Below, piece by piece: positions 8,616 through 17,436 of a stretch of 64,000 nucleotides of DNA. The stretch's first letter is position 1. Every line of letters starts with the position of its first letter. The notes beneath the pieces are model-generated. The model was not told where the DNA came from. It did not search any database and saw only the letters and a list, made by a program, of their open reading frames with translations. A program made the position numbers and the translations under genes. Source of the stretch: Alloalcanivorax dieselolei B5 (GTDB lineage: Bacteria > Pseudomonadota > Gammaproteobacteria > Pseudomonadales > Alcanivoracaceae); the NCBI RefSeq assembly GCF_000300005.1, contig NC_018691.1:4235001-4299000 (forward strand). The letters run 5' to 3'.

Positions 8616-9250
8616 CCTTCCCCCTGCATGGCCTCTATGCCATCACCGACCCCATGCTCATCCCGGATCAGCGCCTGCTGCCCACGGCCGAGGCCGCGCT
8701 GCGTGGCGGCGCCCGGCTATTGCAATACCGCGACAAGCCCGCCAGCGCCATGCAACGGCTGGAACGAGCCGGCCGCCTGGCCGAACTGTGCCGCCAATAC
8801 GGCGCGCTGTTCATCGTCAATGACGACCCGGCCCTGGCCCAGGCGGTCAATGCCGATGGCGTGCACATGGGGCAGAGTGACGGCGCCGTGCCCGCCGCCC
8901 GGGCCTTGCTCGGTGCCAACAAGATTATTGGCGTCTCCTGCCACGGCGATCTGGCGTTGGCCGCCAAAGGCGCCGCCGAGGGTGCGGATTACCTGGCGCT
9001 GGGGCGCTTCTATCCGTCCCACACCAAACCCGAGGCACCGCCGGTAACCCTGGACACCCTGCGGGAAGCCCGTGACCGCTTCGCTCAGCCTCTGGTCGCC
9101 ATCGGCGGCATCACCACGGATAACGCCCAGCCGCTGATTGACGCCGGCGCCAATATGATCGCACTGATTCACGGGCTGTTCGCCACCGCCGACTACGGTG
9201 AGATCGAGGTCCGGGCGCGCCAGCTCTCCCGGTTGTTCCCGGTCCACTGA
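8612..9250 (+). CDS. thiE: Thiamine-phosphate synthase
   Basis: Joins HMP-PP and HET-P to form thiamine monophosphate. The product is a 212-residue TIM barrel with YAITDP, LLQYRDK, FIVNDDPALA, ADGVHMGQSDG and FYPSHTKPEAP, the usual ThiE phosphate- and pyrophosphate-binding segments, followed by AIGGITTDNA and a terminal helix. AGGAGG is located five bases before the ATG, which overlaps the thiD stop. Length is normal and no residue looks missing. thiD-thiE next to hemL is also seen in Pseudomonas. Confidence 0.95.
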   Translation: MTFPLHGLYAITDPMLIPDQRLLPTAEAALRGGARLLQYRDKPASAMQRLERAGRLAELCRQYGALFIVNDDPALAQAVNADGVHMGQSDGAVPAARALLGANKIIGVSCHGDLALAAKGAAEGADYLALGRFYPSHTKPEAPPVTLDTLREARDRFAQPLVAIGGITTDNAQPLIDAGANMIALIHGLFATADYGEIEVRARQLSRLFPVH

Positions 9251-9394
9251 CCCGGAACGGTCCTTACGGAGGTGGCGACCGGTTTCCGGAATACGCATAA
9301 TGCCACTCAATCCCCGGTGGCGGATGCCACCATCATGATCCCCGGCCCGACTCCTCCGTGAGCCGGGTCCGGATCCGTTTCGCGAGGAGTTCCC

Positions 9395-10684
9395 ATGAGT
9401 CGCACGCAATCCGAACAGCTGTTTCGCCGTGCCCAGAAGCACATTCCCGGTGGCGTCAACTCTCCGGTCCGCGCCTTCAACGGTGTCGGCGGCACCCCGG
9501 TGTTCTTCGAGCGGGCGGAGGGCGCATACCTGTTCGACGAGGACGACAACCGCTATATCGACTACGTTGGTTCCTGGGGCCCCATGGTGCTGGGCCACAA
9601 CGCCCCGGCGGTACGTGAAGCGGTGCAACAGGCGGTGGCTCGCGGGCTGAGCTTCGGCGCCCCCACCGAGGTCGAAGTGGAAATGGCTGATCTGGTCTGC
9701 GAGATGGTGCCCTCCATGGACATGGTACGCATGGTCAACTCCGGCACCGAAGCCACCATGTCCGCCATTCGCCTGGCTCGCGGCCACACCGGCCGGGACA
9801 AGATCATAAAATTCGAAGGGTGCTACCACGGCCATGTGGACAGTCTGCTGGTACAAGCCGGCTCCGGCGCCCTGACCCTCGGCACGCCCAGTTCCCCCGG
9901 CGTGCCGGCGGCGGTCACCGCCGACACCCTGGTACTGCCCTACAACGATGCCGCCGCCGTCGCGGAAGTGTTCGCCCAACAGGGCAGCGATATCGCCGCG
10001 GTGATCGTCGAGCCGGTGGCCGGCAATATGAACTGTGTGCCGCCCACCCAGGGCTTCCTGGACACTCTGCGGGCCCAGTGCAGCGAGCATGGCGCACTGT
10101 TGATCTTCGACGAAGTCATGACCGGCTTCCGCGTCGCTTTGGGCGGCGCCCAGGCCCTTTATGGTATTACTCCGGATCTGACCACCCTGGGCAAAATCAT
10201 CGGTGGCGGCATGCCGGTGGGCGCCCTCGGCGGGCGCCGCGAGATCATGGAAAGCCTGGCGCCACTGGGACCGGTCTACCAGGCCGGCACCCTGTCCGGA
10301 AACCCGGTGGCAATGGCCGCCGGCCTGGCCACGTTGCAGGCTCTGCGCGAACCGGGCTTTCATGACGCTCTTGAAGCCAAAGCCCGGCGCCTCACTGAAG
10401 GGTTGTCGATGGCGGCACGGGAATGCGGAATCGGCTTCACCACCAACCAGGTGGGCGGCATGTTCGGTCTGTTCTTTACCGAGCAGACCCGGATCAGCCG
10501 TTTCTCGGAAGTGATGGCCTGCGACAAGGAACGCTTCCAGCGCTTTTTCCATGCCATGCTGGACCGTGGCATCTATCTGGCGCCAAGCGCCTTTGAGGCC
10601 GGCTTCGTGTCGATCGCCCACAGCGACGAAGACATCGACGCCACCATCAAGGCCGCCCGCGAAGCGTTCGCGGCGCTGCTGTAG
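9395..10684 (+). CDS. hemL: Glutamate-1-semialdehyde 2,1-aminomutase
   Basis: PLP enzyme making 5-aminolevulinate from glutamate-1-semialdehyde in the C5 heme pathway. The 429-residue product starts [20 protein letters not shown]. It has the cofactor-contacting [16 protein letters not shown], the [11 protein letters not shown] segment and the Schiff-base lysine K267 in [21 protein letters not shown] precedes the ATG. The 144-base gap from thiE holds a weak CATAAT -10 and a CCCGGC/GCCGGG inverted repeat, so hemL may have its own promoter. A REPIN lies downstream. Confidence 0.97.
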   Translation: MSRTQSEQLFRRAQKHIPGGVNSPVRAFNGVGGTPVFFERAEGAYLFDEDDNRYIDYVGSWGPMVLGHNAPAVREAVQQAVARGLSFGAPTEVEVEMADLVCEMVPSMDMVRMVNSGTEATMSAIRLARGHTGRDKIIKFEGCYHGHVDSLLVQAGSGALTLGTPSSPGVPAAVTADTLVLPYNDAAAVAEVFAQQGSDIAAVIVEPVAGNMNCVPPTQGFLDTLRAQCSEHGALLIFDEVMTGFRVALGGAQALYGITPDLTTLGKIIGGGMPVGALGGRREIMESLAPLGPVYQAGTLSGNPVAMAAGLATLQALREPGFHDALEAKARRLTEGLSMAARECGIGFTTNQVGGMFGLFFTEQTRISRFSEVMACDKERFQRFFHAMLDRGIYLAPSAFEAGFVSIAHSDEDIDATIKAAREAFAALL

Positions 10685-10783
10685 CGATCCGTGGACCCGG
10701 TGCCGCACAGTTCTCTGGCACGCTAAACCCCGCGCCAGCTGCCGGCTTCGCGGACATGAATTCAGAGGTCTCCACAGGGCCGC

Positions 10784-10852
10784 TGTAGGAGCTTGCCTTG
10801 CAAGCGAATCTTTTGGCTGAGAGCCCATTCGCCTGCGAGGCAAGCTCCTACA
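10784..10852. repeat. REPIN: two inverted REP-like palindromic units
   Basis: TGTAGGAGCTTGCC at the left and GGCAAGCTCCTACA at the right form 14-base perfect inverted ends. The inner GCGAAT/ATTCGC continue the symmetry, around an 18-base centre. The unit resembles the GTGGGAGC...GCGAA REP sequences that pseudomonad RAYT transposases mobilise. It lies in the hemL/ybaK convergent gap. No RAYT gene is in the window. Confidence 0.8.
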
Positions 10853-10918
10853 GTGGCTTCGTAGTCCGGTCTGCGGGAGGCTGCCGGGCGGTGCTCCGCT
10901 TTAGCAGCGAATGGCGTG

Positions 10919-11383
10919 TTAGCGGGCCAGCGGCGCCAGGCGGCCGCCGGTCAGTGCCAGCAGGTCCTCCGGTGCCATTTCAATTTCCAAGCCTCGGCGA
11001 CCGCCGCTCATATACAAAACGCTTTGGCTTTCGGCACTGTTGTCCAGCCACAGCGGCAGCCGTTTTTTCTGCCCCAAAGGGCTGATGCCACCAAGCACAT
11101 AACCGGTAAGCCGTTGCGCCACGGCGGCATCCGCCATGGCCGCTTTCTTGCCACCGGCGGCTTTGGCCAGGGCTTTCAGATCCAGTTGTCTGTGCACCGG
11201 AACCATGGCCACCTGAGGTCGCTCGTCCACCATCGCCAGCAGCGTCTTGAATACCTGTTCAACGGGCAGGCCCAGAGCGTCCGCGGCTTCCAGCCCATAG
11301 CTGGGAGCCTGTGGATCGGCTTGATAGCTGTGTGTCCGAAAGGCCACGCCGGCTTTTTCGGCGGCCTTGACCGCCGGTGTCAT
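10919..11383 (-). CDS. ybaK: Cys-tRNA(Pro)/aminoacyl-tRNA deacylase YbaK
   Basis: Editing enzyme that hydrolyses Cys mischarged onto tRNA-Pro. The 154-residue product is a single YbaK/ProRS-INS domain with the family-typical N-terminus MTPAVKAAEKAGVAFRTHSY. It also has GLPVEQVFKTLLAM, VPVHRQLDLKALAKAAGGKKA (catalytic lysine region) and LTGYVLGGISPLGQKKRLP. The start overlaps the end of the upstream lipoprotein gene by four bases. It is therefore probably the last gene of an mrcB-lipoprotein-ybaK transcription unit. Length and motifs are normal. Confidence 0.93.
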   Translation of the reverse strand: MTPAVKAAEKAGVAFRTHSYQADPQAPSYGLEAADALGLPVEQVFKTLLAMVDERPQVAMVPVHRQLDLKALAKAAGGKKAAMADAAVAQRLTGYVLGGISPLGQKKRLPLWLDNSAESQSVLYMSGGRRGLEIEMAPEDLLALTGGRLAPLAR

Positions 11384-11889
11384 GCCGTCCCCCGGCGCAG
11401 TTCCTGAGCCCGCTTCCGGGCATCACGGGCCCCTTCCTTGTCCCCCTGCCGCTCGCGGGCGGTGGCCACCAGCTCCCACAATTCCGCCTGATACCCCGGA
11501 TTGTAGGGCGCCAGCCGCAGGGCTCTCAGGGCCAGCCCTTCAGCGGACTGGGCGTCGCCTTCCTCCAGACGCAACCTGGCCAGCTGCCGGTACACCCAGG
11601 AGGAGTCCGGCTCCATGTTCAGTGCCCGCTCCAGATAACGTCCGGCCGCGGACATATTGCCCTGGTTGCGGGCCCCCTCGGCACGATCCAGCAGGGCCAG
11701 CGCCGGCGACCCTTGCAGGTCGGCCCGGGCATCCACCGGTTGCTGTCGCGGCTCGCCGGAAGGCCTTGATGACGAGGACGAAGAGGAGGAGGAAGAGCCG
11801 TGGCTACCCCCCGTTCCCGTCGTTGGTGTCGTCGCGCAGCCGGCCAGCATGGCCGCCAGCAGCATCAGTCGAACCAGCCCTTGAACCAT
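11380..11889 (-). CDS. lpoP: TPR outer-membrane lipoprotein, probable PBP1b activator (LpoP-like)
   Basis: The 169-residue product has a short signal peptide ending in a lipobox (LAGC, Cys about 18). A low-complexity linker follows with a run of ten serines, then a tetratricopeptide region (about 68-150: AARYLERALNMEPDSSWVYRQLA-type helices). The gene overlaps the 3' end of mrcB by 25 bases. In P. aeruginosa a TPR lipoprotein linked to ponB, LpoP, activates PBP1b; the overlap, lipobox and TPR fold make orthology likely, though residue-level proof is lacking. The serine run is encoded by near-identical TCC/TCT codons and could vary by slippage. The linker presumably spans the periplasm to reach PBP1b. 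Confidence 0.72.
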   Translation of the reverse strand: MVQGLVRLMLLAAMLAGCATTPTTGTGGSHGSSSSSSSSSSRPSGEPRQQPVDARADLQGSPALALLDRAEGARNQGNMSAAGRYLERALNMEPDSSWVYRQLARLRLEEGDAQSAEGLALRALRLAPYNPGYQAELWELVATARERQGDKEGARDARKRAQELRRGTA

Positions 11890-14189
11890 TGCAGTACCCC
11901 TTTCTTCTTGTCGCCGTCACGGGATCCGCAACGATCGGCCTCCTCGGGAATCGATGCGGGCAGCATCGGGTAGCGGCGGGCGCCATCACAGCCCTCACCG
12001 CTGACCAGGGTACCGGACGGATCCATCCAAACCCACTCCACTCCGGCCGGCGGTTTCTGCGACAGACTGCGTTGCGGCAGCGAAGCCATCAATTGCGCCC
12101 ACACCGGCACCGCGCCGGAGGAACCGCTGACGCCGGCCGGGCTGTTGTCGTCCCGGCCTACCCACACCACCGCCAGATGATTGGCGGAGAAACCGGCGAA
12201 CCAGGCATCGCGGAAATTATCGCTGGTACCGGTCTTGCCAGCCACCTTCACCGAAGCCGGTAACTTGGCGCGCACCCCACGGCCGGTGCCCTGATCGACC
12301 ACGTCCTGCATCGCCTGCTGCAGCACGAACACCGGCTCCTGCGGCAGCACCTCCTCGGTGGTGATGGGATAACGAGCGATCGGCTGACCATCCTTGTCAA
12401 GCACATCAGTGATCGAACGCAACGGCGTGGAGAAACCGCCGGTGGCCAGCGGCTGATACATCATCGCCACCTCGAACGGCGTCAGCCCCAGACTGCCCAG
12501 CAGAATACTCGGATAGAGTGGAATATCCCGCTGTACGCCCAATGTTTTCAGCGTCTCCGCGACCTTGTTCAAGCCCACATCCATGCCGAGTCGCGCCAGC
12601 GCCTGGTTGCGCGAACGCACCAGGACGTCGTGGATCGGCATGGGGCCCAGGGATTTGTTGTCGAAATTCTTCGGCTGCCAGGGTTCATTATTGCGCAGCG
12701 GCACCGACAACGGCTCATCGTTGACGATGGTTGCCAGGCTGTATTTTTTCGGCTGCTCCAGCGCCGCCAGCACCACCGCCGGCTTCACCAGCGAGCCGAT
12801 CGGTCGCACCGCGTCCAGCGCCCGATTGAAACCGTGCTCCCGGGAGCGGCGATTGCTGACCACCGCCAGCACATCACCCTGAGTCGGCGCCACCACCACC
12901 ACCGCGCCATTGAGATGGTTCTTGCCGCCGGGGTCCTTGCTTTCCAGATGGTCACGCAGCGCCTTTTCCGCCGCCAACTGGGCCAGCACATCCAGCGTGG
13001 AATGGATGCGCAGACCGTCGACACCAAGCACTTCCGGTGGATAGTCACGGGCGAGTTGCCGCCGCACCAGATCAATGAACGCCGGGAACGCGTAAAGCGG
13101 CGACTCGCCTCGCGGCACCACTTCAAGCCCCCGCTTGCTGAAGCGGTGCAATTCCTCCTCGCTCAGCGCGCCTTGCTGACGAGCCACCTGCAGCACCGTG
13201 TTGCGACGCTTCAGCGAACGCTCCGGGCGGCGTCGGGGATCGTACCAGCTGGGCCCCTTGAGCAGACCCACCAGAGTCGCCAGTTGATGAGGTTCCAGTT
13301 CCTCCAGGGGGCGACCGAAATAGAACTGCGCGCCGAGCCCCATGCCGTGGATGGAGCGGGCCCCGTCCTGGCCGAGATAGACTTCGTTGATATAGGCCTC
13401 AAGGATCTGGTCCTTGCTGTAATGCAGTTCCAGCAGCACCGCCATCGGCAGTTCCACCAGTTTGCGCAACAGGGTGCGATCCTGAGTGAGCCAGAAATTC
13501 TTCACCAGCTGCTGGGTCAGCGTACTGCCGCCCTGCACCAGACGACCGGACTTGATATTGGCCAGCATGGCCCGGGCCAGACCGCGCAGGGACACCCCGT
13601 GGTGCTCGTAGAAATCCTGGTCCTCGGTGGCCAGCAGCATCTCGATCATCAGCGGCGGCACCCGGTCCAGCGGCACATAGACCCGATCTTCGCTGTGCCC
13701 CGGATGGATACTGCCGATCTGCATCGGCTCCAGCCGTGCCAGGGAGCCCCCCTGCCCGGCCTGCAATGCTGCAATCTCACCGCCGCCCAGACGCAGATTG
13801 AGGCGCTGGGAAGGTTCGCCGCCATCGCTGTCGCGGAACCCCCGGGTGTGAATGATCAGTTGATTGCCGTTCACCGAATAACTGCCCGCAGTGGGCGCCC
13901 CCGGCGCCTGCCGGTAGCGCATCAGCTCCAGCATTTTGAGCATGTCCGCCCGTGACAGAACCCGCCCGGGATACAGCTCCACCGGCCGGGCATAGACCCG
14001 CGCCGGCAACTGCCAGACATGGCTGTCGAACCGTTCCTGCACCAGCGCGTCCAGATAGATCAGGCCGGCGGCCATCGCCACCAGCCCCACCGCCAGGACC
14101 TTGGCGAGGAAACGCCCGCTGATCCAGCGCCGCGCCGACGCTTTCTTCTTACGGCGGCGCGGAGCCGCTCTCTTCGCTTTTTTTGCCAT
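11865..14189 (-). CDS. mrcB: Penicillin-binding protein 1B, bifunctional transglycosylase/transpeptidase
   Basis: Inner-membrane class A PBP that polymerises and cross-links peptidoglycan. The 774 residues begin with a very basic cytoplasmic tail, then a membrane anchor (about 28-46). A UB2H-like region follows, then the GT51 domain with catalytic ATEDQDFYEHHG (E189) and GGSTLTQQLVKN. The transpeptidase domain has SLVK (S466/K469), SRN (526-528) and KTGT (652-655). All catalytic residues are present. It is divergent from the adenosine-kinase-like gene and overlaps the LpoP-like lipoprotein, its likely activator. Length matches PBP1b of pseudomonads. Confidence 0.96.
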   Translation of the reverse strand: MAKKAKRAAPRRRKKKASARRWISGRFLAKVLAVGLVAMAAGLIYLDALVQERFDSHVWQLPARVYARPVELYPGRVLSRADMLKMLELMRYRQAPGAPTAGSYSVNGNQLIIHTRGFRDSDGGEPSQRLNLRLGGGEIAALQAGQGGSLARLEPMQIGSIHPGHSEDRVYVPLDRVPPLMIEMLLATEDQDFYEHHGVSLRGLARAMLANIKSGRLVQGGSTLTQQLVKNFWLTQDRTLLRKLVELPMAVLLELHYSKDQILEAYINEVYLGQDGARSIHGMGLGAQFYFGRPLEELEPHQLATLVGLLKGPSWYDPRRRPERSLKRRNTVLQVARQQGALSEEELHRFSKRGLEVVPRGESPLYAFPAFIDLVRRQLARDYPPEVLGVDGLRIHSTLDVLAQLAAEKALRDHLESKDPGGKNHLNGAVVVVAPTQGDVLAVVSNRRSREHGFNRALDAVRPIGSLVKPAVVLAALEQPKKYSLATIVNDEPLSVPLRNNEPWQPKNFDNKSLGPMPIHDVLVRSRNQALARLGMDVGLNKVAETLKTLGVQRDIPLYPSILLGSLGLTPFEVAMMYQPLATGGFSTPLRSITDVLDKDGQPIARYPITTEEVLPQEPVFVLQQAMQDVVDQGTGRGVRAKLPASVKVAGKTGTSDNFRDAWFAGFSANHLAVVWVGRDDNSPAGVSGSSGAVPVWAQLMASLPQRSLSQKPPAGVEWVWMDPSGTLVSGEGCDGARRYPMLPASIPEEADRCGSRDGDKKKGVLQWFKGWFD

Positions 14190-14393
14190 GGCCGGGAGTA
14201 TACGGAAAAGTGTGGGGATTTTATGAGGGCCCCGGAAGGATTGATGCGCCGGCCGTCATCTTTGAGGAAATTTTGCAACCGCCCCGGCCATCCCCATAAT
14301 AGGCCCCGCCAGGCCCGTCCCCCACCCGGGCCGCCTTCCGTCCCGCACGGAATCGGGATGATCAGAGGTGGGAACAGCCCCAACGGAGCCACC

Positions 14394-15398
14394 ATGGAAA
14401 AGAAATACGACGTCTACGCCCTCGGCAATGCCCTCGTGGATACGGAAATCGAGGTCAGTGACGCCTTTCTCGAACACATGGAGGTGGGCAAGGGGCTGAT
14501 GACCCTGGTGGACCAGGCACGTCAGGCGGAATTACTGCAGGCACTGGAAGGCGAAGCTGAACCCCACAAGCTGACCAGCGGCGGTTCCGCCTGCAACACC
14601 GTGGTGGCGGCCCGTCAGTTTGGCGGCAGCGGCTATTACGCCTGCAAGGTGGCCGGGGATGACACCGGCGACATCTTCGTGCGCGAGCTGCTGGCCGCCG
14701 GCGTCGACACCAACATGAATGGCAACCGCCCGCGGGGCATTTCCGGTCGCTGCCTGGTGATGATCACGCCGGATGCCGAACGCACCATGAACACGTTCCT
14801 TGGCATTTCCGAGCAGGTCTCCGAAGACGAGGTTGACGAGGAGATCGTGGCGGCCTCCCGCTACGTGTATCTGGAAGGCTATCTGGTCAGTTCCCCCAGT
14901 GCCCGGGCCGCCGCCGTCCGCCTGCGTCAACTGGCTGAAAAAAACGGCGTCGGCACGGCGATGACGTTTTCCGATCCGGCCATGGTGCGTTTCTTCCGTG
15001 ATGGTCTGACGGAAATGCTCGGCGATGGTGTCGATCTGCTGTTCTGCAACGAAGACGAAGCCAGGGGCTTTACCGATACCGATACTCCGGAAGCCGCCCT
15101 GGAAGCTCTGAAACCACTGTGCCGCACCCTGGTGATGACACGGGGCGCGCAAGGGTCCTTGTTGTGGGACGGCCAGCAGGCACACCCTATTCCCTGCGAC
15201 CCGGTGAAGCCAGTTGATACCAACGGGGCCGGGGACATGTTCGCCGGCGCCTATCTTTATGCCATCACTCATGGCCACGACGCGGTCACCGCCGCCCGTC
15301 TGGCCAACGCCGCCGCGGGCCGCCTGATCGTTGAATTTGGCCCGCGCCTGCCCAGCGGCGCTCATCAGGAAATCCGCCAACGCATTCTGGGCGAGTAG
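14394..15398 (+). CDS. PfkB family kinase, adenosine kinase-like
   Basis: Ribokinase-fold sugar/nucleoside kinase; the long lid-bearing sequence beginning MEKKYDVYALGNALVDTEIEV resembles proteobacterial adenosine kinases, but substrate is not certain. The 334-residue protein shows the first PfkB region (HKLTSGGSACNTVVAARQFGG) and the second with the anion hole and catalytic Asp (VDTNGAGDMFAGAYL). CGGAG lies upstream of the ATG at 14394; the longer open frame to 14019 overlaps divergent mrcB and is not used. A Rieske gene follows after 26 bases, then srkA, suggesting a small operon. Confidence 0.85.
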   Translation: MEKKYDVYALGNALVDTEIEVSDAFLEHMEVGKGLMTLVDQARQAELLQALEGEAEPHKLTSGGSACNTVVAARQFGGSGYYACKVAGDDTGDIFVRELLAAGVDTNMNGNRPRGISGRCLVMITPDAERTMNTFLGISEQVSEDEVDEEIVAASRYVYLEGYLVSSPSARAAAVRLRQLAEKNGVGTAMTFSDPAMVRFFRDGLTEMLGDGVDLLFCNEDEARGFTDTDTPEAALEALKPLCRTLVMTRGAQGSLLWDGQQAHPIPCDPVKPVDTNGAGDMFAGAYLYAITHGHDAVTAARLANAAAGRLIVEFGPRLPSGAHQEIRQRILGE

Positions 15399-15424
15399 GC
15401 AAGCAAAAGGAGAGTAAGACCGCG

Positions 15425-15757
15425 ATGCAGGCCGTATGCACTATTCACGATATCGAGGACGACAGCGCCCGGGAATTCCAGGTGGATGACCAGCCGGTGG
15501 TGATCGTCAAACGGGACGGGCAGTTCCATGCCTACCTGAACTGGTGCCCGCACCTGGGAATCGAGCTGAATTTCATGCCGGATCAGTTCCTCGACAGTGA
15601 CAATCAGTTTCTCATTTGCGCCAATCACGGCGCCCTGTTCGAAATCGAATCCGGCGATTGCCTGTCCGGCCCCTGCAGTGGCGATGCCCTGCTGGCGGTC
15701 CCCCTGGAAGTCCGAGAGGAACAAATCTGGCTGGGCGAGGTACCGCAACCGGCATGA
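15425..15757 (+). CDS. Rieske [2Fe-2S] ferredoxin-like protein
   Basis: Small soluble electron-transfer or regulatory protein of 110 residues. The two Rieske motifs are CPHLG (about residue 41) and CANHG (about residue 65), providing two Cys and two His ligands for a [2Fe-2S] cluster. No signal peptide or membrane segment is seen. The inter-motif loop is slightly long. It lies between an adenosine-kinase-like gene and srkA, whose start overlaps its stop (ATGA), so it is translationally coupled. A partner oxygenase is not adjacent, so its physiological electron acceptor is unknown. Confidence 0.88.
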   Translation: MQAVCTIHDIEDDSAREFQVDDQPVVIVKRDGQFHAYLNWCPHLGIELNFMPDQFLDSDNQFLICANHGALFEIESGDCLSGPCSGDALLAVPLEVREEQIWLGEVPQPA

Positions 15758-16719
15758 GCCATCCCTTCGACCATCTGACCCCGGATCTCATGCTGGACGC
15801 CCTGGATGGCGTCGGCTTTCTCACCGACGGCCGCTTGCTGGCGCTCAACAGCTTCGAGAACCGGGTCTATCAGATCGGTCAGGAAGAAGGGCCGCCGGTG
15901 ATCGTCAAGTTCTACCGCCCTCAGCGCTGGAGCGACGAACAGATCCTGGAGGAGCACCGTTTCAGTCTCTTTCTGGTGGAACGGGACTTGCCGGTAGTGG
16001 CGCCCTTGCAACGGGACGGCCGCACTTTGTTCGAGCATGGCGGCTTCCGCTTCGCCATCTTCCCCCGCGCCGGCGGTCATGCGCCGGAATTGGCCAATGA
16101 CGCTCATCTCGAGCAACTGGGGCGGACCCTGGCGCGCTGGCATGCGTGTGGCAACGACCGTCCCTACCGGCAGCGCCCCACCCTGGACGTGATTACCGAC
16201 ATCGAAAAAGCCGCCGCCCAGCTCACCGAAGAGGTGGTGGATCTGAACTACCGGGGCCAATACCGGGACCTGACCGCCACTCTGGTGGCGCGACTGCGAA
16301 CCCATCTGGCGGGTCGTGACTTCCCCCTGCTTAACGTTCATGGCGACTGCCACAGCGGCAACATCCTTTGGCGCGAGTACGGTGAAATCGGAGGCGGCCC
16401 TCACTTCGTCGACCTGGACGACAGCGTGCGGGCGCCGGCCATGCAGGATCTGTGGATGCTGCTTTCCGGTGAACAGGAAGAGCAACGCCATCAACTGCAG
16501 GTCGTGGCCCGTGGCTATGAGCTGTTTCTGCCCTTTCCCTGGGATCAGAGCGTGCTGATCGAACCGCTGCGCATCCGCCGCATGATCTGCCATGACGCCT
16601 GGCTGGCTCAGCGCTGGGACGATCCAGCCTTTCCTCCCGCCTTCCCCTGGTTCGACAGCCCCCGCTATTGGCAGGACCGGGTCACCACCATGACGGAGCA
16701 GGTTCAACGGCTGTCATAA
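15754..16719 (+). CDS. srkA: Stress response serine/threonine kinase SrkA (YihE)
   Basis: Cytoplasmic aminoglycoside-phosphotransferase-fold protein kinase; E. coli SrkA protects against stress-induced death by countering MazEF. The 321-residue product starts MSHPFDHLTPDLMLDALDGVGF. It has NSFENRVYQIG and VIVKFYRPQRW (ATP-binding lysine), LLNVHGDCHSGNILW (catalytic loop) and HFVDLDDSVRAPAMQDLWM (metal-binding Asp). The ATG at 15754 overlaps the Rieske stop. Its stop overlaps the 3' end of convergent sfsA by six bases. Confidence 0.93.
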   Translation: MSHPFDHLTPDLMLDALDGVGFLTDGRLLALNSFENRVYQIGQEEGPPVIVKFYRPQRWSDEQILEEHRFSLFLVERDLPVVAPLQRDGRTLFEHGGFRFAIFPRAGGHAPELANDAHLEQLGRTLARWHACGNDRPYRQRPTLDVITDIEKAAAQLTEEVVDLNYRGQYRDLTATLVARLRTHLAGRDFPLLNVHGDCHSGNILWREYGEIGGGPHFVDLDDSVRAPAMQDLWMLLSGEQEEQRHQLQVVARGYELFLPFPWDQSVLIEPLRIRRMICHDAWLAQRWDDPAFPPAFPWFDSPRYWQDRVTTMTEQVQRLS

Positions 16720-17436
16720 CTTGAGGGGCAAACGGGTCTCCAGCCGATTCTCGACCTCGGTCATCGTGGTTTTCCAGGCCAATACTTCCACGCCTTTGTC
16801 CACCGCCTCTCGCAACAGCTCGCCGTAACGGGCGTCGATTTCATCCGCCGGGCGCACCGCCAACGCGCCGGAATGCTGTACGCAGAAGAACAGCACCGCC
16901 CGCTTGCCCGATGCCACCACCGACATCAGTGTCCGCAAATGCTTCTGACCGCGTTCGGTGATCGAGTCCGGAAAGGCGATGACACCATCGTCGGGATCGT
17001 CGGGGCCAGGCCCCAGAGTGACGTTCTTCACTTCAATGAAAGTATGAGGAGCGGTGCGCTCACCCAGGGCCAGGTCGAAACGGCTGTCACCGAAGGTGAT
17101 CTCGCGCAACACCCCCGCGCCCGGTTCCAGTTCCCGCACCCGACCTGCCGCGATGGCTTCGGCCACCAGGGTATTGGGACGACCGGTATTGACCCCGGCC
17201 CAGTGGCCATGAGCCACCTGCACCGCTTCCAGTGTGTGGCGATACTTGCGTTTGTCGTTGCCGCTGTCGCAAATCAACGCCGCCTGTTCCCGGCCCGGCA
17301 GCACGCAATGCTTCATGGAACCGGTGTTGGGACAATGCACGGTGATCTCGCTGCCGTCAGCCTGACGCACATCAGCCAGGAAACGCTTGTAGCGGCGCAA
17401 CAGGGTCACCGCCTGCATGGGGGGATCGAACTTCAT
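16714..17436 (-). CDS. sfsA: DNA-binding protein SfsA (sugar fermentation stimulation homolog)
   Basis: SfsA binds DNA non-specifically and stimulates maltose genes in E. coli, and structurally resembles a nuclease. The 240-residue product has the full family pattern: LLRRYKRFLADVRQADGSEITVHCPNTGSM, then NTGRPNTLVAEAI, FDLALGE and TFIEVKNVTLG with the conserved acidic/Lys cluster. Its ATG overlaps the stop of the upstream aminotransferase (ATGA), so the two are coupled. sfsA beside dksA is also the E. coli arrangement. The exact biochemical role remains poorly defined in any organism. Confidence 0.94.
   Translation of the reverse strand: MKFDPPMQAVTLLRRYKRFLADVRQADGSEITVHCPNTGSMKHCVLPGREQAALICDSGNDKRKYRHTLEAVQVAHGHWAGVNTGRPNTLVAEAIAAGRVRELEPGAGVLREITFGDSRFDLALGERTAPHTFIEVKNVTLGPGPDDPDDGVIAFPDSITERGQKHLRTLMSVVASGKRAVLFFCVQHSGALAVRPADEIDARYGELLREAVDKGVEVLAWKTTMTEVENRLETRLPLKL

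Noticed and set aside
12630-13955. Plus-strand open frame of 441 codons opposite mrcB
   Set aside because: Antisense to an intact PBP1b; composition typical of a shadow frame.
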